NCBI GenBank assembly: GCA_016800925.1
Contig: JABCPU010000029.1
Location: 269,218-333,217 of the forward strand
DNA from: Suillus spraguei
Lineage: Eukaryota; Basidiomycota; Agaricomycetes; Boletales; Suillaceae
Direction of reading: 5' to 3'
Length of the DNA stretch: 64,000 nt
A program made the position numbers and the translations under genes. The notes below the pieces were generated by a model. It saw only the letters and a program-made list of their open reading frames with translations. It made no database searches and was not told the origin of the DNA. Below are positions 12,301 through 23,660 of this stretch, piece by piece; the first letter of the stretch is position 1, and every line of letters begins with the position of its first letter.

Positions 12301-12604
12301 GATGTGTACTGTATCCTGCACCAACTTGACCTGGAAAAGAAGCAGCACCTGAACCCGAGTAGAACTGCTCCCAGCCTGCAGAAGAATTGGGGCTGAGGCT
12401 TGTGTCTACGAATGGGTAGTAGACGATATCGGGTGAATCGTCCTCAACGTAGAACTGGGATGTGCTACCTGCCATTCATATGACCAAACCGGATAACAAA
12501 GTGAGGGAGAGACGGAAAGGGAAATGAGGTGTGCGAAGAGAGCCGGTTATAAGAAGAAGATGGCGCTGAAGAGCAGCGGAAAACTGAAGACGCCCGGTGA
12601 CCAT
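9369..12604 (-). CDS. single-pass membrane protein with galactose-binding-like ectodomain
   Basis: A basidiomycete-specific type of surface protein, about 983 residues. Exons: 12604-12514 (tentative), 12468-12259, 12195-11958, 11887-11748, 11694-11451, 11397-9369. The ectodomain has two related beta-sandwich-like modules: the first around FYVEDDSPDIVYYPF and EASFMITWNGTGIDLLGSAW, the second around GRWTYVTDSTGNF, TFIGSALTVYGLVSLYSGSY and LLFFATELS. It is rich in Asn-X-Ser/Thr sites. A Ser run is followed by a membrane helix (GTIAAIVLGAVLVVVIGCIF) and a stop-transfer RPRARRR. The cytosolic tail of about 650 residues is long, Ser/Pro-rich and low in order. Function is unknown; a sensor or wall-interaction role is inference. 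The N-terminal signal exon relies on an unusual GTCTCT donor. The frame from 12468 to the stop is continuous and secure. Confidence 0.75.
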
Positions 12605-12830
12605 TCGGCTGCAAATTCTGCCTCGAGGCTCTAAGATATGATAAAATGCCGTGCGAGTTCTGGTCGCGATCCCTTGGGCCTGGAATCTTGTACATAAGTT
12701 AGCTGTTGAAGCTTGAATCATAACTGTGAGTCACAGCGTGACAACCTTCAGTAATTTTAAAAATCACCATATCAACAAAAATCCGAGTCTCCCGGCGCCA
12801 TCATCATCCTGTGTGACTCTCGTTATTTTG
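12605..12830. promoter_or_regulatory. shared intergenic region between divergent genes
   Basis: A 226 bp spacer separates the proposed start of the membrane protein from the ATG of the Mg-chelatase-like gene. Both would be transcribed away from it. A TGTGAGTCACAGCG stretch near 12724-12737 contains a GAGTCA core, which is a common bZIP-type site; binding is not shown. Confidence 0.35.
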
Positions 12831-14654
12831 ATGGCGACAATCATCGATCCTGACAGTCTGCCACATCCTGGTTCCGCTTTATTTCTGCCGTCTTTGCTTG
12901 CCCATATACGTGCTGCTGCTCCTGGTCTGCCATTCGAGCCCATCATTATTCAAGTTTTACTTCTTTGTATCGTTTCAGGGGATAGAAATCTTATCCTGCG
13001 AACCCGTGAAGAGGATATCGGTCTTGTGTCTAGACTGACGACTATCGTGAGCATACTGAAAATTTACGAACCAGCTACATCTCAAATAATAACGATTGCT
13101 TCAAGTCGCTCACATCTATCTTCGGTCACATCACCCACAAAATTAGATGTCATGCTAACATCAAGTCTCAAACGCCCGCTAAATTTCTGCGATCTCTCTT
13201 CATCCCACCTCCAGCTGTTACCGCCGCTGATGGCTCCACATCACCTCAACACAGGCACCATCGCTCATCCACAACAGTGCACAGCAGGAAGTCTTCTTTT
13301 CCGAATCCTACGTCCTTTCCAAGTGACGTTACGCGGTCCATTCAGCATACCTCACAACTAGTCTCTGATGATCTGACTGCCAGTGCTGATGGCGGACCCT
13401 CCACAGAAATCCGGTCGATGTCAACACACTTGAGCTTTCAAACTGAACCTTCCGTACCTAATCTTGGTTCCGGTGGCAATGTGGCAGCCCATCAACGTCA
13501 TACATCGCATGTCAACTCAGATGTGCTTAAGATACCATCCGCAATTGTCGTCACTGGATTAGAACATGCTAGTTTACCTGCGCAACGTGCCCTTCTACGG
13601 ACTCTTGCAGAGAAGAGGCTCGTCGTGTCGGATAACCACTCAAGCATTGACCCAGGACCGCAGCTTGATCTCCCACACGACTTTATTATGGTCTATATAT
13701 GTCGCTTAGATTCACATGAGAGACCGCCTATATACAACAGTCTGGTATGTACCCTGTATACAGTGTCATGTATTATCTTATATGTTTCAGCTCGACTCGT
13801 TTGCTATGAGTACGTCAATCAATGTTCAGCTATCCACACGAGCTGCGATGCATAATTATCAACCTCAACGTACCTCAGCATCATCTACAGCCCTGTCATC
13901 ACCCTTAATACCAGGGTATCCATTCCCCAACGTAACCATGTCGGGCCCCCCTACCCCTCCTCCACCAAATAGCTCCACACCTATAATACCTGTCACGTTA
14001 TTGGTAAGGCTAAAAAGCCTATGCGCCACCGAAGTCCGCATGCGCCCGCAACTAGAAATATACCTCTCAGATTTATTTACTGCCACGCGACATTTTGGTG
14101 CGCTGGACGCCATGATGCTCACTGCGCGAGCGCGCCAAGACGCGGAGGTCCTTGTGCGGGCCGCTCGAGTGCTCGGGGTCGATCAAACAGGGGCAGAGCT
14201 GATTAAGGATGTGTCGATCGGTGATCTAGGGCACAGTGATGAGGACAGCACCGAACGCGGGTATCCCCGCTCCAGCACGAACACCCAGAGCTTTGAAGCG
14301 CTTATCGATGGCTCCGCACTGCCATACGATGTACCTGACGTGACTAGTTTGCATACCCACCGTAGTATGCGGAGTGTGCCAATCGGAGATGAGGAGTTAG
14401 AACTTGATGTGTCTGAAGCGGATGTGGCGAGAATTTTTCCAAGGGTGGTGTCTCATCGTATCAGGGTAAGGGACTCGCCTGTGGATGAGGTTCTGAGTAG
14501 CGCAGTTTGCGGAGCTGTGAGTCGACCGGGGGTCATACTTAAAGGTATGAATTCAGACTGGGAAGAGGGACCCATCGATGTACATGATCCGAATACTGTT
14601 TGGGAACGTGAAACAGTCAAAGATATATTGGTACATGTGCTTGCCAGAGTATGA
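12831..14654 (+). CDS. Mg-chelatase-like AAA+ relative of basidiomycetes
   Basis: A 572-residue protein in three exons with introns 13047-13105 and 13745-13790. The middle carries the most telling segment, VVTGLEHASLPAQRALLRTL followed by AEKRLVV and later FIMVYICRLDSHERPPIYNSLLDSFA. This resembles the region around Walker B, sensor and arginine finger of Mg-chelatase subunit I and related AAA+ proteins. The C-terminal part (LTARARQDAEVLVRAARVLG) matches the helical lid. I see no Walker A GxxxxGK(S/T) in the N-terminal part, so ATP hydrolysis is doubtful. Fungi make no chlorophyll, so the role is not chelation in that pathway; it is unknown. The start is the in-frame ATG giving MATIIDPDSLPHPGSALF. 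Confidence 0.6.
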
Positions 14655-15787
14655 CCTGTCATCGCCTCGGTACTAATCTACCTGTTGGACTGATGAAACA
14701 TCTTCTATAACTATATATACCATGAGGCAATGACACGAAGACAGGACCATATGATTAGTGGCGCAAGACAAAACGCAAGGGCGGTACGCCGTGTGACTTT
14801 TTTCTTTAGTTACATAACAAACTTAACATACCTGTATTTCTCGCCTGCGAGCTTCTCCGGTTCTCAGACGGACAGCATGTCAGTGCTGAGAACAGAAACC
14901 AAAATAAGAACAACAATAATTGTGAAATTTTACAGCTCCAGGTCAGAAGCAGAGAAAGTTGGAGTTTATGGCAAATTGATTCCCCACGATGACAATGGAG
15001 GGAGCTGGAGATCCTGCAACTGGTGCCATGTGTACAAGCCCAATTGATCAGGCTGTTAACGAATACGGCAAGAACTTCTTGAAAGTGGTATGCTCGTGAA
15101 AAGTTGGATCAAGAGCACCATGTTACATACAATCAATCGGTTTTCATTCGCCATGCTCGCGGTTCCGAAGTGACGAATATGTGAATTGCACGCCCTATGA
15201 TTCGATCATAGGCTCAAACCGTGAGATTCGGCCAGCGTTCAACAAGCATTGATTTTGTTTACCAGACTCCTCGCATCCGCCACCTTTATTTCAAACAGTT
15301 GTCAAGTTTTGGCGTTGCCGATACTCGTAGTCCGCAGAAGGAAGACGACACTGATCTTTGAGCATGTGTCTGTGAGATGCCTCTGCGCTGTCGATGTGGT
15401 GCGTTCCGGCGATATTTTTTTTGGACACGAATCCGTCGCCGAAGTTCCGTCTTGTTCAAGGGAACTCGGAAGACTTGGTTCTTCTAACAAACTGTACTTG
15501 CAGCACCAAGCCATATACAACAACTACGTTGAATTCTTTTAATTACATTTAACATGTTCGGAGCAGGTGGTTTTGAAAAGAGCATATATGTGTAGTAAAC
15601 GTAGTACATGTAGTACTACTACTATGGTATAGTCAGCACTGTCCAAAATCTAAACTCGGAATCCGGATCACCACTTTCAAATTATCCCTAGTATGGAAAC
15701 GGGCTACTACTCTGCACCAACTTGCGGAATTCCAGCTATTCCAGCTGTAATTCTTTAACAGATTCTGGTATAAGAACCTACAACGCC
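14655..15787. other. intergenic, no gene recognised
   Basis: This 1.1 kb lies between two same-strand genes. A 105-codon ATG frame at 14730-15047 has a nearby CTATATATACC but no recognisable domain. At 15593-15627 is a short run of near-palindromic GTAGTAC/ACATGTAGTACT motifs. Confidence 0.35.
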
Positions 15788-17383
15788 ATGACAAATGGTC
15801 CTCCACCCTCCCAAGCAGGTCCCTCACAATCATACGAAACGTCAGCACAACAGCCGGCCCACATAGTCCCTGTTCCACCGTCTAGTACGACTTCACAACA
15901 GACTATAACAGCAGGCCCTTCCCCGCAGCTTCAACCTGTACAGTATGGGCCTGCGACTCAAGGACAGAATCCTCAAGGCTACTACGCGATGAGCTACACA
16001 CCGGGCGGATGGCAAAACCCGTGGCAGGTCTCCTCTTACCCGTACATCGCATCCGGTAGTGTACCAGGCCAGCAGACACACTACACTCAGGTTCCCTATG
16101 CTCAATATCAACCCGCTGTGAACTACCAACCGCGTCAGAGGAACAAGATTGCACAAAAACCACGTTCACCCACCCCAGAGCCTGAATTTCACCGTCATTG
16201 GGATGAGGTGATATGTTCATTCTTGAAAAAGGTTGGGATGAACCAGGCTTTGAAGGGGTTCGAAGATGACATGATAGTTATGAATGCGGATTGGGAGAGG
16301 CAGAAGGTTCCCGGTGCTATTGGTGATTTAATGAAGGATCTTATGGTATGCGCTTCGCCCCTTTGCTACGCTAATTTACCGAACTAGTTTCCTTCTCAGA
16401 ACTTGGGGAAAACGAAAGGCAGCGAAACGCTCCCAGAACGACTGCTGGAGGAGCGAAAGCTCGATTATGTTCATCTCTCTGGTGGTGCTGAGCCCCAGTC
16501 TCAGACCTCGGTGAGTTTTTTTGTCTATTTTACCTTCATCGCAGCCTCTAATCCATTCTAGATAACAAGATCAATATCCAAATTCCTCGCGCAAAACCGT
16601 GCAAGGAATGACGCCTCTAATCGCGCAGAGTTTATTGAATCTCTCGCCCAAAAGCGACGGCGACTAAATCTTGATCCAGACAGTACCGAGCCCATACCAT
16701 CCTGCGCCCGAACAGATGCGAAGCACCTTGACCGCGACGTGCAGATGAAATATGATATTGCAAAGAATGAAGATGGACCTCTTCGACGAACCATGAAAGG
16801 TGTCGCCGGTGATAAGGGTTGGCAGAAAGAGCTTCTCGCGCTACATGATGATGCAGAAGGCGAACAGCAGCCTGCAACAGACCAGCGGGTGAAGAATATC
16901 GAAGAACATCTTGCCATCCGCTATGGTGGGTATATGGTATATTGTATGAACGGCATATTCTAAAAAGAGACCCAGTCCCTGCTCCGCCACGAACGCTCCT
17001 GTCCCGTCTCCGACTGCTTGAGGACCATCTCATACAGCTCGAGAAGGATTACCCGCCGTGGGCTGCTCTACATTTCAACCAGCCAAATCGCGGTGTATGT
17101 CATTCTTTTATTAGATGTGTCAGACGTTCACTCACTCGGAACCCAGTGGCCCACACCTCCACGCCAGACACCGATTATAGTTCCTTCGCATATTACAACA
17201 GCAACGAAAGAATTTAAGACTGATACTCCACAACAGGAGCTATTATCTCCCAGCCCCACCGAGGAAACGCCACGCACAAAAGTGAAGAACAAGAATAAAT
17301 CTAGTTTGCACCGAGCGGTGATGGAGAAATTGGAAATACAAAAGGCGATGTGTGATCTTGCAGGGATTCGCAAGTCCAATTGA
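15788..17383 (+). CDS. coiled-coil protein resembling MAP3K12-binding inhibitory protein (MBIP)
   Basis: A 462-residue protein in five exons (introns 16346-16399, 16511-16561, 16926-16975, 17095-17146) that close in frame. The first 130 residues are low-complexity Pro/Gln/Tyr-rich, as in many nuclear regulators. A helical domain follows (FHRHWDEVICSFLKKVGMNQ, ADWERQKVPGAIGDLMKDLM). The C-terminal half is charged and holds the segment RLRLLEDHLIQLEKDYPPWA then LHFNQPNRGWP, which resembles the C-terminal region of MBIP, a subunit of the ATAC acetyltransferase complex in animals. That link is a family resemblance only. The tail is Lys-rich (KVKNKNKSS) and ends HRAVMEKLEIQKAMCDLAG. The start MTNGPPPS is the first ATG of the frame after a short upstream non-ATG extension. 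Confidence 0.6.
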
Positions 17384-19860
17384 CACTACGTTTGTCAAAG
17401 GATTAATGGGGGTAACATTCACCTCGTTGGTTCCACATATCCGATCCGCAGTCAGTATCGCCCCGGGTCGCTCTCGAGAGGTACACCTAATTTCGTGTTC
17501 TCTCATTCCGCAGTCAATATCCCCTTCCTCGTTTAACTTTTGGTTAAGCTGTGAGTCGGGTGATGTTGACAAACACCTTGCTTGCTCCGGCAGACATAGT
17601 GGCCGGAACACTTGCATGACATGATATTTGGATGGTTTGAATCTAATGACACCTATCCATAACCGTTACGGCAGGGGATCTTGGCTAGTCAGCCTCGTGG
17701 TAGATATGATATTTGAGTTACTTTGCAATCAATACATAAGTAGAATGACACGCTGCGCGCGCAGTACTTAATTCAGGGAGTTAGGAGGCGCGTGGCTGCA
17801 ACCATAATGATCTCGGCAAGTTGGGTGTAAGTGTTTAGCACGGCACCGAATTACCTGAATTTCATGACGAGAATTTGCCTTCTGGAGATGCATCCTACTT
17901 CTCCATGGACTGAAATAGTACCATCACTATCTCCATTTTTCCAATGTCAAGGCGAAGACTTCACTTACTCATCGGAGACATTTGCCAACATGAATTATTA
18001 TTCCTACGGGAAAAAAACCGTAAGAACTATCAAGAATAACGTTAGGTAGCTCGAAACGACTTGATGGGGCATTTGCATCAGACGTGTTCACCGACTCGGA
18101 TAACCGTAGAAACCACTCTTTCACACAAGTCGGGAGGGGGAACTGAACAATTTGACAACGGCTTATCAGGCAGACAGGGATGTAAATCCATGCGGACTGG
18201 GGAGATGGATTAATCGCTGCTCGGGTGTCAGGGCGTGTCCCGCATGTAACATCATATCGGTAAGGGAGATGTTCGAAGTTGGTGCATGGGAGTACCGGAC
18301 GTATACACATTAGAGCGGGTTCAACGTGCATAGAACGAAGGGGTTAATGATACACGACGGGTATTCATCAACAGGAGACAAAAAAGATGGAAGACGTGAA
18401 ACACGAATTATGCCGTCACAGTCGATACGACAAAAGGTCCGGAAACTGCACTACAGATGCTCAACGTGGACACAGCAGTAATTACTATATCAGTATTCGA
18501 TGGACACATCGACCAGGTGTGTGGTTACTTGCTGTATCACCAGATGGCAGGGCAATTGCGAGCGGTGGAGGCAATGATCATCATCAAGAGCAGGGGGAGA
18601 GTATTTGATCCTCTCGTGATAGAGGCTTTGGTCTCTCATGTGCAAGAGTCATGACCATGAGGTCAACCTCAGTCACCTGACAAATGATGCGATTTTATTC
18701 ATTTTGAACATACTGATGCTATGAGGAAATACAAACTGACTGATCATAAGCGACTGCGGATGCAAACAAATGATAATCGAGACTTGGAGACTAATGGCCA
18801 AATTAACTGCACCCTTGACTACGCAGGATAGATCTAATGACCGCTGGTACATCTTGAGACATGCCTTGACCATGATAATCCAGGAAATCCGTGATTTGAT
18901 TTGTAGTGACCGCTACAAATTTGATGCTGGAAATTTCTGGTTGATTTGATCATAACTTGACAGCGCGATTCTGCATTGTGTGAAGAGCATCATATGGAGC
19001 CTTGAGCTGGCAGAGGCTGGCAGCCGCTAACGCAACTGTGGTATTGATGTCCCCTGGAAACAAGGTATCCCGGGCCGAACAGGCCTTCCTCAGTTTTACG
19101 ATACGTCCCACACCCTGAAACTGAATTAAGGTCGCAGATGAGCAGTGCCGGAGGGCAAGCCCGTATCGACGTTTGGGTCATGTATTCATGAAGAACATAT
19201 CAAAACCAAGTACAATGACGTGGACAGGCTTTTCGGTGGTATTTGGTATGGCCAGGTTGGAGTGTCGTTTGATACGACAACTGAATATTTTGCCAGGACC
19301 AATCATCAGGAACGTGAAGATCACAGTGTGGAACGTATGTGTCGATTCACGCCGTATACACAGCCAGAAACGTTGGTTTGTTAGGTGATCTATGATAGGT
19401 GATAGAGTTAGTCCACATTCTCAACAAGAAAATATCAGCAACAATGACCTTGAGTAGTTGGTATCTTATTCCATTTCCGAAAAAAAAGACCAGCTACTTG
19501 AGCTCCTGAAGGGGCTGAAGCACGCCGTACACGAAAATTAATGAATCGAAGCATCAAATCAACAACGATACGTTTGATTATTGGCGCTCATCGTACACAG
19601 AATCAATCAAAAAAAGTCTGTAAACAACACAAGGAAAGCAGTATGACAAAAGCTCACGTTCCGAGGCCATTGAAAGCAGCAGGTTCCCAACTAGCTTGAG
19701 GGAAGTGCCAATGGAAAGATGAAAGCAACGTAAATCCGGAATTCGTCGGATGAGTCCGAGTCAACGAAAAAGGAAAAGCGTGGACACCTAATCATGATGG
19801 ACAACCGATGAATGATGCATTAGCCACCAGACCTTGCTGTGCAGTTCTGCACTGACTGCG
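17384..19860. other. gene-poor stretch with decayed sequence
   Basis: About 2.5 kb with no intact gene. It includes one WD40-like relic described separately. A second patch at 19140-19390 has short frames on two phases (such as ITVWN) that might be further repeat-protein debris. A GCGCGC run lies near 17756. Confidence 0.4.
18490..18608 (+). pseudogene. WD40-repeat relic
   Basis: One frame reads FDGHIDQV and, after a shift of one or two bases, a second reads WLLAVSPDGRAIASGG. Together they match a single WD40 blade (GH-start, SPDG-IASGS-end). The blade then breaks down into HHQEQGESI and a stop. No neighbouring complete blades are seen, so this is a fragment of a dead repeat gene, of the NACHT-WD40 sort common in Agaricomycetes or another WD40 family. 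Confidence 0.45.
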
Positions 19861-21742
19861 ATGACCACGAATCCTTCACACATTTTAATTGCGCGAAATT
19901 CACGAGGGCCGAACAATATAAATCCGTCCGCTTCCCTCAGTTCACCTACAGAAACCCATGCAGCAGCTTCGGGTATATTCCGTTCCTCGGGCTCACCTCC
20001 GTGGTTGCTCGAGGAATGCGAAACCGACGATCTAGTCACTGAACTGAGCTTGTATGACTCTGAGGAAGGTATAGAGATCGACGAGACATTTACTCGCAAA
20101 GGAAGATTTCCCGGGACTGTCAAGATTGTAGTCGAAAGCACCACTTTCTGGTAAGTGGCACTTGAGCTGCTATGGCCTACGCGCAAATATTCACCCACGA
20201 ATTAGGGCGCATAAAGAAGTCCTTATCTTTGCATCACCCTTCTTCGAGGCTGCGCTGAGTGGCAGCTGGGCCGAGACGGGAAGACCACAGTCAATGTCCT
20301 CAGTCATCACTATCTCACAGCCTCCCCCCATTCCAGGGGAGAAAGGCATTGTCGAGACGCCCACGGAAATGACATTCACACGCGAAGATTCATCTGATAC
20401 CGAGTCTCCTGTAGAAATTGAAAACCCCCCGAGGAGCGATACTGACAGTGGCATGAGTGGTAGTGAGGATGGCGAATTTGACACCAAGGCCAGTGCTCGT
20501 GACATCAGTCTTGCAAAGCTGCAGGGTGCAACAAATAGTCGAGAGACCTTATCGAGTCGTGACACGAAAGGGAAGCAACGAATGGACGAAAGACCATCGA
20601 TTAGACGTGGATCTCAGACAGCACATGCAACCGTCAAGCGGCGCCGGCGTACTAATTGTCATGACGCTGTCATAGTTCTCAAAGAAGAAAAAGTGAGTTC
20701 AAAGTTGAATTACACGTGCAGGTTACTTAACTCGTGCAGGCTAACACCTTTCACGATTTCCTGAAGTTTGTCTACCCTCAGTGAGTAGTGTCTTCATGGG
20801 TGCCCTTCACACCAATCTTTTTTCAGTCTCCAGTGCACCATAACCTGGAAGAATGTAGAGGGCCTTATGAACATTTCCCATAAGCTTTGTGTTCCGACAC
20901 TTCAGCAGGAATGCCTCACTTTCCTTCTGACCCACGCTGCCGGAAAACCTATAAAGGCCATGCGGATCGCAGAACTTTTTGAGGAAGAAGAGCTCTACCG
21001 CGAGTCGAGTCGCTTCGTACTCGACAATCCAGGGGGGTGGTCCGAAGAAGAGCTTAGCACCCTTAGCCAGGAGACTCTACTGAAGCTAGAGAAACGGTGG
21101 GCTTTCTGGGTAATATGATCATGCACACCTGATCTTATAACAGTTTTTACAGGAGAAACTGGTTCCTCGAGCGAGTGCTTAAACTGGGATTAACCCCACT
21201 TGCCAAGGAATATCAATGTGTAAGTCTGCGTCGGACATGCGATTACCTTGTTGACGCTTATCAGTGCGTCACTTGCCCTGATTCTGCGATTTGTGCTCGT
21301 CTTCTCGAGGAGAAATGGAGACAAGCATACAATGCTGTTTTCCGTTTTGGTGGGTTGACATCATGCGCGTATGTATCGTGTGCTCAGTACATTCTTAGGT
21401 CCTTGTCAACCCTCTATGGTATACCGCTATTTAAGAAACCTAGAGAGTGTTAGTCCACCGCTCGCCCTTACGCACCTCTCGTGTCAGACAACAGCCAAAG
21501 CTTTCACTGCAACTCGTGCGTTACGCTCTTTCTTATGAATCGCATTAGTTGACTGCTTCTCAGTTTTTGATAGGATGTTCTCTCTGGGCATCCGCAGTGA
21601 TGCTAATGTCGCACCTCTTGGTGCGCGTGTTGCTGCAGTAGCAGCTGCAGCTACTACTGGTCCTCGTCGTCACTTTCTCTTCTGCACTCTGAAGCCCGAG
21701 AAAGCTGTCCCTCGCATTAGACGATCTCGAGAATTACTCTAG
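19861..21742 (+). CDS. BTB/POZ domain protein
   Basis: A 511-residue protein in eight exons. The introns are 20151-20205, 20693-20739, 20781-20826, 21097-21152, 21220-21264, 21350-21398 and 21516-21563, and the frame closes exactly. The BTB fold starts at GTVKIVVESTTFWAHKEVL, the usual strand-helix with the HK in place, continues IFASPFFEAALSGSWAET, and resumes after a 150-residue acidic/Ser-rich insertion with NTFHDFLKFVYP and ITWKNVEGLMNISHKLCVP. A BACK-like helical region follows (AELFEEEELYRESSRFVLDN, NWFLERVLKLGLTPLAKEYQ). BTB proteins act as dimerisation modules, often as Cullin-3 substrate adaptors; which applies here is unknown. The long insertion within the BTB fold is typical of a basidiomycete family annotated only as BTB-containing. 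The start is the only in-frame ATG. Confidence 0.85.
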
Positions 21743-22734
21743 GCACGACTCCTTGATCAGTTTCTAGTACCTCATGCCTCTCATATCTGCATTGCTTCGT
21801 TTCCAATCTATTTGTAATCTTCCATCTCATCGCTACTGGAATAAGTGCCATAGCCCCGTTATCATTTCTTCATATGACTTATGTATTCCATTGAATATTT
21901 ATGTATTTTCTTGCATTCCACATAACGGCAACTGAAATTACATAAATACGCTTCCGTGTTCATGTGATGGTCGTGTTGTGGACCAGAATACACTCCAAAT
22001 TTCAAACAAAGGAGCATTGAGCTAGTATCGGCAAGTTGACTTGCCATATGCATGGGGCCATACTAGAGGCCATCTTCACGAACGTTCCTTGCGCGTCCGT
22101 CGAGATTGCACTGGTCGCGCTTCACGGACATGAATAATAGCTTGAGCCACGAGGTTACTTATACGCGATAAGCTAGCGACTCATCATTACGTGGCGACGC
22201 AAGGTCTCAGGTTCGTCTAAATCCTTGCAGAGCCGCGCGTTTCTTCATCCCTGAGCTGCGGGACCCCTGATAATACCTATAGAACCCAGTCAGCGATCCG
22301 GACAGAAATTGGACCAAAACGTAATTTGTCCCAGGTTATAATCCGGACATGACATCAGTGAAGAGGTTGGAGAGCCAGATTGCAATCCGGACATGAAGTT
22401 CATGTTGGAGGGGTGATGTGTGGCAGAACGGTGTAGTAGTAGTCAGGTGTAGTGGTACGATCGAGGCCCCCAGGTAGTTACAACATCCCGCCCACTGCGG
22501 GAGTGCATAAACGCATCTTCCCTTGGACCAATGCTTTCTAGGAACACCGCTATAGCGCGTATACGCAGAACTAGACTTAGTCAGTGGCTACCAATACAAA
22601 TCGCTTGTCTGAAAAATAAATAAAGAATCAGAAGGGCTACTGTAGGCTTGTACATTTGGACACAACGGCATGCCAGCGGATAGGTCACTGAGTACTGGGA
22701 TGTAAGACCTAGCAGGTGATGATGTGGCTCCGAG
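21743..22734. other. intergenic, no gene recognised
   Basis: Nothing with coding character was found. The 22280-22460 part has repeated short phrases (ATCCGGACA, TGTAGTAG) but no clear repeat unit. Confidence 0.35.
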
Positions 22735-22742
22735 TATAAAAG
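22735..22742 (+). promoter_or_regulatory. TATA box upstream of unidentified gene
   Basis: A canonical TATAAAAG lies 43 bp before the ATG of the next gene, the normal position for a fungal TATA promoter with a short leader. Confidence 0.5.
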
Positions 22743-22777
22743 GAGTGTTCTTCCTGAGCAACCTAAAGCACCTCTAA

Positions 22778-23500
22778 ATGTCCACTCATATGCCACAAGT
22801 TATAGTTATATCAGCCATGAGCTCTGATGACTGTAAGCAGGCGAGCCTTCTATTACCTTTGGGCACCCATGATCAGACAGCATTAGTTGGATTAGTCGAT
22901 ATTGAAGACTTTTTCAAGACTTGGCTTAACAGCATCTTACGAGCGGCAGATCGACCCAACGAGGGCCAAAATGTTGTGCGACCGGCGCAGATTCAGCCTT
23001 TCGAATGCGACCACTTCTCCGAGGTCCAGCACATTGTTACTCTCATCATGGAGGATGGTAACTGGATGCAGACGCTGATTGGACAATATATCGATCTTGT
23101 AAGTGCCACGAAGCTGGATTGCTGCGTCAATACTTATCGAATGATATTCGCAATAGGCTACCTTCCTCAATGACGTGCGAGATACTTTCCGCATTGCACG
23201 TACCATCAGGCAAAGAAAAACATTCCCCTCAACACATACCGAAACAGCGCCCAAATTACAGCTTACCGCGGCTTCCGAGTCAATCTGCAGAACGGAACAG
23301 TCGATGGTCAGGTCAAGTCGTTGGCTAACGAGATGGCAACTCGCCAAGGAGCCCATGATGCTCTGACGCGGAGGATTGGCGGGAAAATAAAGCAAACCAT
23401 GGGCTGGCGTCAACTTACGTGGAAGTCATGTCCGCATCAAACCAATCTGTTAGTTTCAGTCGTGGAGGTCGTATTTGGTTCCCAAATTGGAGCATACTAA
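22778..23500 (+). CDS. unidentified protein-coding gene (about 203 residues)
   Basis: I do not recognise this gene. A TATA box precedes an ATG that opens 107 codons (MSTHMPQVIVISAM to LIGQYIDL) and ends at a good GTAAGT donor at 23099. The frame resumes at 23210 (KKNIPLNTYRNSAQITAY, QNGTVDGQVKSLANEMATRQ, RRIGGKIKQTMGWRQLTWK) and stops at 23498-23500. One 111 bp intron, or two introns of 58 and 35 bp around an ATFLND mini-exon, both keep the frame. Composition is host-like. The position directly before a gag-like TE fragment leaves open that it also derives from a mobile element. Confidence 0.45.
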
Positions 23501-23660
23501 CCCTGTCGGGTTTAACCGAGTCGCACCTTTACACCTCAGTTTTCTGCACTTAAACTGTAAGTACCATTTCATTCAATTATGTGACATGACGTACACCCAA
23601 TTTCGACACAGTCTGTTTCTCACTACTTGTGAAACTTCGCTCTGGTCATACCTCCTTACG

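Noticed and set aside
9369..14654. Functional cluster of the membrane protein and the Mg-chelatase-like gene
   Set aside because: They share only an intergenic region; nothing in either sequence links their roles.
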